DNA from: Paraglaciecola sp. L1A13
GTDB taxonomy: Bacteria > Pseudomonadota > Gammaproteobacteria > Enterobacterales > Alteromonadaceae
NCBI RefSeq assembly: GCF_009796745.1
Contig: NZ_CP047024.1
Span: 1,488,001-1,552,000, forward strand
Length of the DNA stretch: 64,000 nucleotides
Reading direction: 5' to 3'
Each line of letters starts with the position of its first letter. Position 1 is the stretch's first letter. Below are positions 8,215 through 17,655 of the stretch, piece by piece. Below the pieces are notes generated by a model. The model did no database searches. It was given only the letters and a program-made list of their open reading frames with translations, and had not been told where the DNA came from. A program made the position numbers and the translations under genes.

Positions 8215-8766
8215 TTATTCGACTTCCATGGGGGGGATGGTTTGCTCGGTTAGGTAGTGTCGGGCAAAAAGTTGTTTGATCAAGTTTTCAATAGCGACCA
8301 TAAATAAGGCAGCAAACATTAAAGGTGCACACGCATAAAAATAGGCTAATTTGATGGGGATTGATGAAGCATAGATTTCTAGACCACCTTGCCAAAATGC
8401 AACACTTTCTTTAAAAAATATTGCGCTGATCATAATAACCAAAACGGTAATAATGACTTCAGTCGTGCGACGCAATCCATCCGGTAACGCATCAGCGAAC
8501 ATCTCAATCGATACATTTAGATTTTCACGATAAGCCCATGGAGCGACTAAACATGCTACCCAAACCATAAGGTACTTAGCGAGCTCTTCGGTCCAGGCCA
8601 ATGAATCGTTTAGAACGTAACGATAAAATACTTGAGCTAATATCATGAGTAACATGGCAGCCAATAAGGCGCCTGCAACGTTTTTACCCAGCGAACTGAC
8701 CGCGTAATTGACCTTACCTAGCGGACGATTGAATGCCAATAATCCGCGACTGACAGCATTTTGCAT
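8215..8766 (-). CDS. TRAP transporter small permease (DctQ family)
   Basis: The 183-residue protein has four hydrophobic helices. The DctQ hallmark VFYRYVLNDSLAWTEELAKYLMVWVACLVAPWAYREN spans residues of helix 2. Its partner DctM follows immediately. A GGAGA ribosome site precedes the ATG, and 26 bases separate it from the GH31 stop, so it is probably co-transcribed with the hydrolase gene. Confidence 0.93.
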   Translation of the reverse strand: MQNAVSRGLLAFNRPLGKVNYAVSSLGKNVAGALLAAMLLMILAQVFYRYVLNDSLAWTEELAKYLMVWVACLVAPWAYRENLNVSIEMFADALPDGLRRTTEVIITVLVIMISAIFFKESVAFWQGGLEIYASSIPIKLAYFYACAPLMFAALFMVAIENLIKQLFARHYLTEQTIPPMEVE

Positions 8767-8792
8767 GAGATGTTCTCCGGCTGCGTGGGGCG

Positions 8793-10880
8793 TTATTTAG
8801 GCCAGTAGTGGCTTATTTGCGGTTTTTGATCTGTTAATGCATTGGTGTGTTCAACATCGGGACCTAAGGGGATACGTTTACCTTTAGGTACGAACACGGC
8901 CATTTCCTGCAACCCTAACGTTAAGGTATAGGGTTTGCCCCCTTGGTAGGTTTGCTCACTTGGAAAGCGCTGCCACTCACCTTCTGGCAAATAAAATTCC
9001 ACGTCGCCGCCGGGTTTTAGACAAGGCACTATAAGCATGTCATCACCGAACATAAATTGCAGTTCAAATGCACTTGCCAATCTATCTTTTGGAAAGGCCA
9101 ATGCCATCGCTCGCATCAGAGGCACACCCGTCTGAGTCGCTTGTTGCATGGCGTTATATATATAAGGTAGTAAACGATAACGCAGTACCAGTGCTTGGTT
9201 TACCGCTTCTTCTGCTTCAACGCCGTAGCTCCAAGGTTCACGCTGGCCAATACCGTGTAAACGCATATGGGCACTAAACACAGCAGCTTGAGACCAGCGG
9301 ATAAAGAGTTCTTGGTCTCGTGTATCTTTATAGAAACCGCCGACATCAGTGGCAAAAAATGGAGCTCCGGATAACCCCCAAGACAACGCGCCACGTATGC
9401 TGGCACCTAATCCGCCCCAATCTGCCTGTGGATCGCCCCCCCATTGACTGGGGAATCGCTGGGATCCGGTCCAAGCTGAACGGCTAAATAAGAAGGGACC
9501 ATTTTTAGAATATTTCTCAGCCGCTTCGTACACACACTTGTTATATAAAAAGCTGTACACGTTGTGCAGACGATTACCAGAGTCACCGTTGTAAGCTAAC
9601 ATGTTGTCGTCTTCTACTTGCTCGCCAAAATCAGCTTTGATCATGTCTATGCCTAAATCAAAAAGCGGTTTGTGTGACTCTAACCAGAAAGCATAAGCAT
9701 CAGGGTGCGTGAAATCGACAATACCAGATTCTGGTAAAGGGGTAAGGACTTCGGCAAAGGCACTCATATCCCATTTATATTGGTAAGCTTTACCGGTGCG
9801 CTTGTCTTTCAACAACCAACCTTTTTTGGCCATTTCGGAAAACAGGGGATGCTGTACTGACACTAAAGGGTATTCCCAAATACAGACTTTGAAATTATCG
9901 GCTTTAAGTTTGCTGATCACAGCCGCAGGATCGTCAAAACGTTTGGGATCCCATTCGAACGCGAAACGCGTATCGGTATCTTGCCAAGCACGACCGTCAA
10001 GAGTGATAACATCGCATGGCATTTTGTGATCGCGTACGTCTTTTGCGGTAGCCAACAATTCAGGTACGTCTTTGTAATAGGCCTTGGATAAAATAACACC
10101 CAAACTCCATACTGGCGGTGTGGGTGCTTTGCCTGTTAAGTCAGTGTAGGTTTTGATCATGGCGTTGCCGTCGTCACCGTGCATTATAAATATGTCCAAG
10201 GTTTCATCTTCTACCAACACACCATAAGCGCGTTGTGACCAAGTGGCATAACCGACTGCATGGGTAACTGGTGAAGGAGTATGAACAAATATACCCCAGC
10301 CATTTGGGCTCCAGCAAAATGGCGTATTTTTATATGAAATTTCAGCATTAACACCAAGCGCATCGTGATTATAGGAGCGCACGAGTTGACCGCGTTTATT
10401 CAAGTTGCCCCACTTTTCGCCCAAACCGTATACGGCTTCTTCGGTGGCCAGCTCTAGGCTCATCAACCAACCTTTATCAACTTTTGCTAATGGTGGTAAG
10501 CGGTAACGACGGACAAAGTGACCATCGTTGGCAGATTGTTGTACTGTTTTGTTGTCTTGAATAAGCTCAAACGTGAAAGGGGAGTGTCCAATGACTAACT
10601 TGCTGTCACCTGCGATAAGCGTCGTTTGTTGATCGCCGTTAACGATATCTGCGCTGATAATATCGGGTGTTGTAACGAGTAAACCATAATCAGGTTGACC
10701 GCTTGCACCGATACGTAGGCGCACGCCAAAGGCATGAAAAGCAATCTGTAAATTACCCTCTGAGGTCGACAACAATATACTGCCATCAGTTGATAAGCTG
10801 GCTTGGCCAGTGATATTGGCTTGTTCTATTTGATTCCAATTTGGAGCGGTAACATCAAATGTAGACGCTATTTCAGACAT
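8793..10880 (-). CDS. Glycoside hydrolase family 31 (alpha-xylosidase-like), cytoplasmic
   Basis: The 695-residue protein has the GH31 arrangement: an N-terminal beta-sandwich, a (beta/alpha)8 barrel, and C-terminal beta domains. The nucleophile Asp417 lies in IKADFGE and the acid/base Asp483 in WGGDPQADW, closest to the YicI alpha-xylosidase subfamily rather than the WxDMNE alpha-glucosidases. The residues lining the entrance (LDGRAWQDTDTR, 295-305) differ from YicI, so the glycone and aglycone are uncertain. There is no signal peptide, so the substrate must be imported intact. It is the first gene of an operon with dctQMP, behind a promoter overlapped by the operator at 10961. Alternatives include other GH31 activities such as alpha-glucosidase or sulfoquinovosidase. 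Confidence 0.9.
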   Translation of the reverse strand: MSEIASTFDVTAPNWNQIEQANITGQASLSTDGSILLSTSEGNLQIAFHAFGVRLRIGASGQPDYGLLVTTPDIISADIVNGDQQTTLIAGDSKLVIGHSPFTFELIQDNKTVQQSANDGHFVRRYRLPPLAKVDKGWLMSLELATEEAVYGLGEKWGNLNKRGQLVRSYNHDALGVNAEISYKNTPFCWSPNGWGIFVHTPSPVTHAVGYATWSQRAYGVLVEDETLDIFIMHGDDGNAMIKTYTDLTGKAPTPPVWSLGVILSKAYYKDVPELLATAKDVRDHKMPCDVITLDGRAWQDTDTRFAFEWDPKRFDDPAAVISKLKADNFKVCIWEYPLVSVQHPLFSEMAKKGWLLKDKRTGKAYQYKWDMSAFAEVLTPLPESGIVDFTHPDAYAFWLESHKPLFDLGIDMIKADFGEQVEDDNMLAYNGDSGNRLHNVYSFLYNKCVYEAAEKYSKNGPFLFSRSAWTGSQRFPSQWGGDPQADWGGLGASIRGALSWGLSGAPFFATDVGGFYKDTRDQELFIRWSQAAVFSAHMRLHGIGQREPWSYGVEAEEAVNQALVLRYRLLPYIYNAMQQATQTGVPLMRAMALAFPKDRLASAFELQFMFGDDMLIVPCLKPGGDVEFYLPEGEWQRFPSEQTYQGGKPYTLTLGLQEMAVFVPKGKRIPLGPDVEHTNALTDQKPQISHYWPK

Positions 10881-10960
10881 GAATTTTTCTCACTGGTGAT
10901 AATGGCATGACTAAGGTTAAACACGACAATTAGCTTTGAATAACGTATTTAAACAATGTG

Positions 10961-10974
10961 ATCTTATATAAGAT
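10961..10974. promoter_or_regulatory. Predicted operator of the GH31-TRAP operon
   Basis: ATCTTATATAAGAT is a perfect 14-bp palindrome. It lies just downstream of the predicted -10 box of the leftward GH31 promoter, a position suited to repression. Confidence 0.75.
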
Positions 10975-10978
10975 ATAA

Positions 10979-11005
10979 GTTATAGCAGTGTTAATTTATT
11001 GTCAA
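10979..11005 (-). promoter_or_regulatory. Predicted promoter of the GH31-TRAP operon
   Basis: On the minus strand TTGACA (11005-11000) is followed after 15 bp by TATAAC (10984-10979). The boxes are near consensus although the spacing is short. The operator palindrome starts five bases further downstream, around the expected transcription start. Confidence 0.5.
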
Positions 11006-11166
11006 TCATTGTTGCGGGAAAGTTACTTAGATGGCTGGTGTATATAGGCTGGAGAATTTTAAGTTATTGAAAAAATTCTTAAAAATTGTCAAGCAGAGCT
11101 GAAATATTGCCAATGTATAACTACCAAATTGATAAAAAATAAACTTTAATGTAAACGAATAGATAT

Positions 11167-11182
11167 TATCTTGTATAAGATA
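11167..11182. promoter_or_regulatory. Predicted operator of the gntR gene (autoregulation)
   Basis: TATCTTGTATAAGATA is a 16-bp palindrome with one mismatched pair. It shares the core of the sites at 5668 and 10961 and lies about 50 bases before the regulator's start codon. Confidence 0.7.
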
Positions 11183-11229
11183 CACAGTTAATATTACTCT
11201 TATATTTTGTTTTACTAAATTTGCCGTAT

Positions 11230-11979
11230 ATGAATGAGAATCGCTTCGACAACAAACTTAGCCGCCTGGGCTTGGCTTTCCAACCGTTATACAAACAGGT
11301 TGAAGAACAAGTCACTCAGCTGATAGTAGAGCAACGCTGGAAGCCAGGTGAGATGCTGCCCAACGAGTTCCAACTTGCCAGTGAATTTGGTGTAAGCCAA
11401 GGTACTGTGCGTAAAGCATTGAATAGCCTAACCAGTGCTAAAATTCTAACCCGTCGGCAAGGTATCGGTACCTTTGTTTCTGAACATACTGGTCATCATG
11501 GTCTTTATCGATTTTACCCTTTGATTGCAGACGGTAAAAACCCTGAGTTACCCAAAGCTGAGTTGCTGGCGATTTCAACGCAAACAGCAAGTAAAAAAGT
11601 AGCAACAGCATTATTGCTTAATCCTAAAGATAAGGTGATTGTACTGACCAGAAGGCGCATTTTGGACAATGAATTTTGTATTGCTGAAACCATATATTTA
11701 CCACACAAATGGTTTAAGGCGTTGCTTGATGAAAAAGAAGTTCCTCATACTTTATACCATTTCTATCAAACCAATTTTAATCTTACGGTTCATACTATTC
11801 GCGATAGTATTAAAGCGGACTTAGCAACGCAAAACGATGTGGATATCTTAAATATTAAACTGGGCGATCCGCTGTTGGAAGTCATCCGTATCGCGCAATC
11901 GTTGAATGACAAGCCGATGGAATATCGTGTGAGTCGTTGTCGCAGTGATAAATATCACTACTTAGTGGAATTAAATTAA
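11230..11979 (+). CDS. GntR-family transcriptional regulator with UTRA ligand domain
   Basis: The 249-residue product has an N-terminal winged helix (PLYKQVEEQVTQLIVEQRWKPGEMLPNEFQLASEFGVSQGTVRKALNSL, then RRQGIGTFV) and a C-terminal UTRA domain (LTRRRILDNEFCIAETIYLP, LGDPLLEVIRIAQSLNDKPMEYRVSRCRSDKYHYLVEL). HutC-subfamily members are usually repressors released by a pathway metabolite. The gene is divergent from the GH31-TRAP operon, and palindromes occur at both genes and at the receptor gene. I took the ATG at 11230; an in-frame TTG at 11221 is possible, and neither has a strong ribosome site. The inducer is probably the imported glycoside or its product. Confidence 0.9.
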   Translation: MNENRFDNKLSRLGLAFQPLYKQVEEQVTQLIVEQRWKPGEMLPNEFQLASEFGVSQGTVRKALNSLTSAKILTRRQGIGTFVSEHTGHHGLYRFYPLIADGKNPELPKAELLAISTQTASKKVATALLLNPKDKVIVLTRRRILDNEFCIAETIYLPHKWFKALLDEKEVPHTLYHFYQTNFNLTVHTIRDSIKADLATQNDVDILNIKLGDPLLEVIRIAQSLNDKPMEYRVSRCRSDKYHYLVELN

Positions 11980-12165
11980 GCACGTATGTGCGCTAATCTA
12001 CCTAGGTGACGTTGGCGTTTATCTTGCTAGTGCTGATAACGTAAATTGTACGTTTCTCATTTTGGCAAAATGCTAAGAAAGAGCCACACAATTGCTGTGC
12101 AGACACCTGCCTAAAGCTATTAATTTACGGTTACTTGCAGATGATAAGTAAAAATACTGTCATTT

Positions 12166-12213
12166 CCGCCGTACCTCGGTTACTCCATGCCGCCGTACCT
12201 CGGTTATTCCATG
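12166..12213. repeat. 24-bp tandem duplication
   Basis: Two adjacent 24-base copies (12166-12189 and 12190-12213), each beginning CCGCCGTACCTCGGTTA, differ by a single C/T. They lie at the 3' side of the decayed GH127 gene. Because the unit is 24 bases, it keeps phase in all reading frames. Confidence 0.9.
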
Positions 12214-12632
12214 GGTAGTAGGGTTCAATTTAAGACGTATAACGTCCCATTGGGGTTTTACTATCTTATTATACATTTCGTTAGTGCTGTCTTTACGGAC
12301 TAACAAGTCTGCTGAAATAGTGGTCATACCGCCCAAAAATCATCGCGATAATTGGCTTTCAAATCAGAGTCTGAATCAATATACACAACTAGAATACCGC
12401 TTTTTTCTGGGGTATCAGACGTTTCGATACAATAAACTAACGGACCACGTTTAACAGCGGCTTGGTTGCGCACTTTTTCTATGGGAGGTTGGCCTTCAAC
12501 GAATTGAATATGCATCGGCATATTTAATAGGATGTCATCGGCCGCCTGCCATTGACGTTCAATTTTAGCGTACTGACCGACTTAGACTGCTGTAATCTCT
12601 TAGCCATTTACACTTAAAGTGGCGCCTTTTAC
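12214..12632 (-). pseudogene. Decayed GH127 (DUF1680, beta-L-arabinofuranosidase-like) gene, 3' fragment
   Basis: Minus-strand translation gives VKGATLSVNG, an in-frame TAA (12600-12602), EITAV, another TAA (12582-12584), then VGQYAKIERQWQAADDILLNMPMHIQF and KVRNQAAVKRGPLVYCIETSD. These are recognisable GH127 C-terminal elements, especially the RGPLVYC signature. The original frame ends at 12324, but skipping one base near the A/T run 12335-12339 continues with DDFLGGMTTISADLLVRKD, the expected DLLGG-type motif. Two stops and a frameshift mean the gene is dead; the catalytic N-terminal part is absent or unrecognisable. It suggests that the neighbouring glycoside locus once included an arabinofuranosidase. 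Confidence 0.82.
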
Positions 12633-12773
12633 CCCATGTGAAACAACTGCTCACGAAAGGGTTGTCTTCTTGAAGTTTAGGGTAAACCATCAATAGCCTG
12701 AAGGCGTGTCAAAATACCTTTAAGTGAGCCGCACTAAGCGTTGTTAATTCTCACTTTTAGCTTGCTTGAATAC

Positions 12774-14699
12774 TCAGTCATCTAAGATGAAATGAATTTG
12801 CTCATCTACGAGTAATTGGCTGATAAGTACAGGTTTACCGGCTTCGTCTAATTCAACCAAACCGATGCCCGAACCGTTAACCAACCGCTCACCGGCAGAG
12901 GCGTGTGAAGGCTTAAGCGGCGTAACACGCATGTTACGTCGTTTGGTAAAGGCATTTAACGGTGAGTAGGGCGCGTATAACCAGCGATTTAATCGGTCTA
13001 GCCAGTTGAGCAAATTTTCGGGGAAGGTATTGCGAAGGCCGCTACTGGTAATTTGCCAGATATCCGGGCTGTTACGTCGACGTTTTATTTTTACATGATA
13101 AGCGTACGAATAATGCACATCACCGGATAAAATCACAAAGTTTTGCGGTGTTTGCCTATGGGTAAATAAATTTAATAAGTAATTGGCACTACCTGGGTGG
13201 GCCATCCAGTTTTCTGCATCGACCATCAACGGTTTCCCCAATCGTGTAAACACCCTTTGTATAGCTTCGATAAGTTTCACTCCGAATATTGGCGCAGGGG
13301 AAACCAATACCACGGCGGGTTCGTTGATAAGAGTTTGTTGTAATTCGGTTAGCGATTCCCAGTCCATCAAGCCTGACGGTTTGTTTAGATTAGACTCCGA
13401 CCACCAACGTTGAGTACGCGTATCAAGTACCAATAACTTAGGGCAAGTGGGCCAGTGATAATGCCATTGCTCGAAATCTAATAACTGATCGATAGTCAGA
13501 TTGTGTTGTGCTGCGCCCAAATCGTTCAGGCTTAGTTGAATATTATCGAGCAACTCATCACTGAATTTTTCAGGGGCATTCCCCCAACCTTGACACAATA
13601 AATAGGCCATTAGAGCATTGCCTATAATGCGTCTTGAAAACGCATTGCCATAGGCTGTTTGCTCCCAATCTGCGGTCAAATTCCAGTCATCCGTAACGTC
13701 ATGATCATCAAACATCATGGGGCAAGGTAAATGTGCCATTACGCGTCTAGTGCGATTTAATCCGCTGATGAATTGTTCGATTAAGACCAGTTCCGCTTGA
13801 TAACTCGCCATGTTTTGCTCATCGATTGATTGAGGCATAACGGTACTTGCCATGCTCCAGCACTCGGGTGACCAGCAAAGCAAGTACATGGTTATCATTT
13901 CTGCAAACGAGACCAGGTGATTATTAGCATGTACCGTGGTAAACACCGGTTTTTCTGCGGATTTGAACAGAGGTATACGCAGTGTCTGGCTGCTTGCATC
14001 ACTAGGTAAGATTTTCACTCGCTTATTATATAAGGCTTGCGCATTGTGCAGCGCGTGGCTGTCAGGCACATTTGATTGAGTAAATGTCTCATTAGCGATA
14101 CCCAATGTGGGAATAACACTGTGAATGGCTGTTAGCATTGGGGCAGCTACATCGTCTGCATAAATTTGATCCCCTGACATCATCAATAAACTTGGCCATT
14201 GCGTTACGTCACCACCTATCTCTGCCAGTAGTTTGTCAGCAATCACTAACCCGTCTGGGCTGTCGTGATGTGGTTTTCGGCACGACCCATGAAGAATTTT
14301 TCGTAAGCGAGAATGAATTACAAAGCCGGGTGTTGACCTATGTGGGTAACAAATGTCAGTGAGTAAATCTGTCAGTTTAATCGACGTGCTATCTATACAA
14401 GTAAAGCCTAATTGATAACCAATCCAACAATCCGCTGGCAGAGGGGTGGTAAGACGTATGTGAATCAAATGAATATAGAGGTGTTCGCCTGACTTGATAC
14501 ATCTATGTTCAGGATTACTCACAATTTCGCTGTCAGATTTGTTCTGGTTAAGATTGTACGTCTGCGCTTCATGCCCATCGGGCGTCAACGTGACGGATAT
14601 GCTAACAGGCTGAGTGGTGACTAACCATAAAGTGACCTCGTTGACCGTCAACTTTTTTAAAATAGGACCAGCCAGTACTTTTACATCTGGTAGTTGCAA
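12774..14699 (-). CDS. PhoD-like metallophosphatase family protein
   Basis: The 641-residue protein carries PhoD-family metal-site motifs in order: LLMMSGDQIYADDV, CPMMFDDHDVTDDWNLT, and VILSGDVHYSYAYHV. Members are calcium/iron-dependent phosphodiesterases or phosphomonoesterases, but this long variant has an N-terminal beta-rich domain (residues 1-120) and no signal peptide, unlike secreted PhoD. It is therefore likely cytoplasmic with an unknown substrate. A good AGGAAG ribosome site precedes the ATG at 14699. It stands alone between the GH127 remnant and a chemoreceptor gene, and no phosphate-control site is evident. Confidence 0.8.
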   Translation of the reverse strand: MQLPDVKVLAGPILKKLTVNEVTLWLVTTQPVSISVTLTPDGHEAQTYNLNQNKSDSEIVSNPEHRCIKSGEHLYIHLIHIRLTTPLPADCWIGYQLGFTCIDSTSIKLTDLLTDICYPHRSTPGFVIHSRLRKILHGSCRKPHHDSPDGLVIADKLLAEIGGDVTQWPSLLMMSGDQIYADDVAAPMLTAIHSVIPTLGIANETFTQSNVPDSHALHNAQALYNKRVKILPSDASSQTLRIPLFKSAEKPVFTTVHANNHLVSFAEMITMYLLCWSPECWSMASTVMPQSIDEQNMASYQAELVLIEQFISGLNRTRRVMAHLPCPMMFDDHDVTDDWNLTADWEQTAYGNAFSRRIIGNALMAYLLCQGWGNAPEKFSDELLDNIQLSLNDLGAAQHNLTIDQLLDFEQWHYHWPTCPKLLVLDTRTQRWWSESNLNKPSGLMDWESLTELQQTLINEPAVVLVSPAPIFGVKLIEAIQRVFTRLGKPLMVDAENWMAHPGSANYLLNLFTHRQTPQNFVILSGDVHYSYAYHVKIKRRRNSPDIWQITSSGLRNTFPENLLNWLDRLNRWLYAPYSPLNAFTKRRNMRVTPLKPSHASAGERLVNGSGIGLVELDEAGKPVLISQLLVDEQIHFILDD

Positions 14700-15204
14700 A
14701 TTGTCTTCCTAATCAAAAGCGTGGTGATGCGAACAGAGAATTATTTTAGCAATGATCCTCAAGGTTGATCCAGCACGTCAGGCGTTTTAGCCGAAACCTA
14801 TACGACTTTGCTGTGTAGGGTGAGCACGTTGGTGAATTTAGTTTTGTGTCAAGGGCATCGTTAATTATTTGCAGAGTTAGCCGATATAAAATTAGAAACC
14901 AAATTTAGCAGCCATGAAAACGAGCGATTATGCTTGTTTAGGTAAGATAAGCGCGTTGATGTATGACTCTTACCTCATTTTAGTCGTATCGATTTTTCTA
15001 TCGATTATATTTGAAACGTTAACTAACTGCTTGGTTTATAAGTTAACTGTTTTCACAAAACTGGTCTACGTTGAACTGCGTCGACACGGTTTTTAACACG
15101 TAAGACGTGCGTAGTTTAGTGGCCTTTTAGATTAATATATAATTTTTCGGATTGTAGTTTTCAAGAATATAATTTTTTGTTCTGAGTGGACTGAAAGGAT
15201 TTAG
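14700..15204. other. Intergenic region between divergent PhoD-like and chemoreceptor genes
   Basis: About 500 bases with no convincing gene. A 60-codon frame at 14914-15096 lacks a ribosome site. TATAAT at 15168-15173 could be the -10 box of the chemoreceptor gene, but no good -35 box accompanies it. Confidence 0.5.
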
Positions 15205-17193
15205 ATGACTTTTTTTAAAGATTTATCAATTAGATACAAACTGCTTTTAATAGCATTAACGCCATTAATTATCGCATTAATCTTTATTTTAAACGGTGTG
15301 CTTAAAAACTATCAGGTGCTCAGTAGCATGCACAAGGCACAGAAATTAGGTATTTTAGCTACAACAGCTAGTCAATTAGTTCATCAATTACAAAAGGAGC
15401 GAGGATTTTCCGCAGGTTACCTTGGTTCAAAAGGACGACAATTTTCGACTGCGTTAAATACTCAGCACAACGAAACTGATCTGCAACTAAACAAGTATCA
15501 GAAGTTTGTTGAACAGCTTGAAAGTGAGCGTTACGATCCACGCCTTTCTACACTTCTAACATCTTTAACTCAGCGCCTTAAAAAACTTTATAATATGCGT
15601 CAACGCATTAGCCAGCAAGTTGTTCCCGTGGGTGAAGCCATTGGTTATTACACCACAACGAATGCCTTATTGTTGAGCATTAGCAGTGTTATTTCTGCGA
15701 ATATTGATCAACCAAGCATCAGTAACCAGACCTCTGCTTATTTGAATTTCTTGCAAAGTAAAGAGCGGGCAGGTATCGAACGAGCTGTGCTAAGCAATAC
15801 GTTTTCTTCAGGGCAGTTTGCCAGTGGTGACTACATCAAATTCATTACGCTGCTATCCGAGCAAATCACATACATGAATGTGTTTTTGGATTTCGCTTCT
15901 GAAAAACAAGCAAAGTCTTATCAAGAGATAGTTGCAGGGCAAGATGTTGATGAAGTCGAACGTTTGCGTGATGTTGCCCTGCAACAATTGGATGATTTTG
16001 GTATTGAGGCAACGCACTGGTTTAAGGTCGCCACAGGACGGATCAATAAACTGAAAGAATTTGAAAATTTATTAGCCGATGAATTACTGTCTTCTATCGA
16101 TAGAGCTGAAGCGCAAGCGATGAGTAACTTACAGTGGCTTATTGCATTATCTGCGCTGACATTAATCATTAGTTTAACCCTGAGTTTTATATCGATACGT
16201 CAAATTAGCAAACAAATCAGTTCACTTTCAAAAGCAATGATGGAAGTGCAACAAGAGTCGAAGCTTACCGCCAGAGCGAAGCAATTCAGTAAGGATGAAC
16301 TAGGTATTTTAGCCATCGACTTCAATAAAATGGTGAAACATGTTGCATCACTCACCAGCAATGTACGTAATGCCAGTCGTGATCTTGTCAAAATCGTATC
16401 AGAAATATCGACTATCACTAACACCGTAGATCAAGAGGTTCGCTCAGGTTTAAGCCAGACCGAACAAGTGGCGGTTGCCATTAATGAAATGGAAGCCGCT
16501 GTACAAGAAGTTGCTGCCAACTGCGCGGGGACGGCTGATAAGTCTAGACAAGCGAATGACGCTGCAAATAACGGCGAGCTACTCGTCAATGAAGCGAGTG
16601 AAAAGGTAACTAAGCTCTCCAGTGAGATTGATCAATCAAAAAATATTATTCAGTTGGTAGCCGACGACAGTGATGAAATTGGCAGTATATTAGATGTAAT
16701 AAACGGCGTGGCGGATCAAACTAATTTATTAGCGTTAAACGCGGCTATTGAGGCCGCCCGCGCAGGTGAACAAGGGCGTGGTTTTGCCGTTGTTGCTGAT
16801 GAAGTCCGCTCACTAGCGAAAAAAACAGCGGAGTCCACAGCGCGGATTAAAGGCATGATAGAGCAATTACAAAGCCGCAGTAAACAAGCCGTTCAAGCTA
16901 TGCTAAATAGTCAAGAATCAACCAACCAAACTGTTGTTGGATTTAAAGGCGTACTCACCCAATTAGAAAATATCACCAGTCAGTCATCGCAGCTCAGTGA
17001 TATGAATTTACAAAATGCAGCGGCTACTGAGCAGCAGTCAGCGACCGTAGATGAAGTGAATAGAAATATCATTAATATTCAGCAAACCTACCTGAGCACT
17101 AACGAAAATGCAGCGTTGTTAAAAAAGAGTGCCTGTACGTTGGGCTCAGTGGCAAAATTATTAGATGAGGAAGTCAGCCGCTTTATTGTTTGA
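15205..17193 (+). CDS. Methyl-accepting chemotaxis protein with NIT sensor domain
   Basis: The 662-residue receptor has helix 1 at about residues 13-33, a periplasmic region with the NIT-domain signature ([20 protein letters not shown]), helix 2 near 310-332 ([20 protein letters not shown]), a HAMP linker, and the cytoplasmic signalling hairpin with [40 protein letters not shown] domains are thought to sense nitrate or nitrite, although many have other ligands. It would control CheA and so flagellar motors. There is no C-terminal CheR-docking pentapeptide. A GAAAGGA ribosome site precedes the ATG. No che genes are nearby, so it is an orphan receptor. Confidence 0.93.
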   Translation: MTFFKDLSIRYKLLLIALTPLIIALIFILNGVLKNYQVLSSMHKAQKLGILATTASQLVHQLQKERGFSAGYLGSKGRQFSTALNTQHNETDLQLNKYQKFVEQLESERYDPRLSTLLTSLTQRLKKLYNMRQRISQQVVPVGEAIGYYTTTNALLLSISSVISANIDQPSISNQTSAYLNFLQSKERAGIERAVLSNTFSSGQFASGDYIKFITLLSEQITYMNVFLDFASEKQAKSYQEIVAGQDVDEVERLRDVALQQLDDFGIEATHWFKVATGRINKLKEFENLLADELLSSIDRAEAQAMSNLQWLIALSALTLIISLTLSFISIRQISKQISSLSKAMMEVQQESKLTARAKQFSKDELGILAIDFNKMVKHVASLTSNVRNASRDLVKIVSEISTITNTVDQEVRSGLSQTEQVAVAINEMEAAVQEVAANCAGTADKSRQANDAANNGELLVNEASEKVTKLSSEIDQSKNIIQLVADDSDEIGSILDVINGVADQTNLLALNAAIEAARAGEQGRGFAVVADEVRSLAKKTAESTARIKGMIEQLQSRSKQAVQAMLNSQESTNQTVVGFKGVLTQLENITSQSSQLSDMNLQNAAATEQQSATVDEVNRNIINIQQTYLSTNENAALLKKSACTLGSVAKLLDEEVSRFIV

Positions 17194-17655
17194 TTTGTTT
17201 ACGATACGCAGCCTGATAGCTCAGCATTCTAATAGAACCAAATATTCTTATGTCGCATGTTCAAATATGTGAACATGCGTAACCTATGCATTACTAAGGC
17301 GTATTTCCGATTGGCTTATGTCGAGAGTTAATTTTGGGACGATTATTATAACGGTTATTTTCTTACTCTGTTTTAATGAAGGTGCGCTCTAAAATATTTA
17401 GTCTTTTTATTATTAGCTCGTTGATCTATCCTGCGATACTAAGCACCGCTGCATGGCTCTTCAAGTAACCTTTACATCAAGCATCTGCATTGTAAATTCC
17501 AATTAACTGAAAATAACGAGTAATTGCATTGTGAGTTTTTTTACCCGACACTGTTTGCAGTAAAAAGGGCTGCTAATTACCCGTTATAGGTTGAATTATA
17601 AGCGAAAGAAAGATTAGCAGTAAGCTCGTTACATAGTGTCAATACAAGGATTTAT
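17194..17655. other. Intergenic region with a perfect inverted repeat
   Basis: About 460 bases without a gene. CGCATGTTCA (17254-17263) and TGAACATGCG (17270-17279) form a perfect 10-bp inverted repeat with a 6-base spacer, 60 bases after the chemoreceptor stop. It lacks the T run of an intrinsic terminator. Confidence 0.6.

Noticed and set aside
14914..15096. 60-codon frame before the chemoreceptor gene
   Set aside because: No ribosome site and no recognisable feature; likely chance in an intergenic region.
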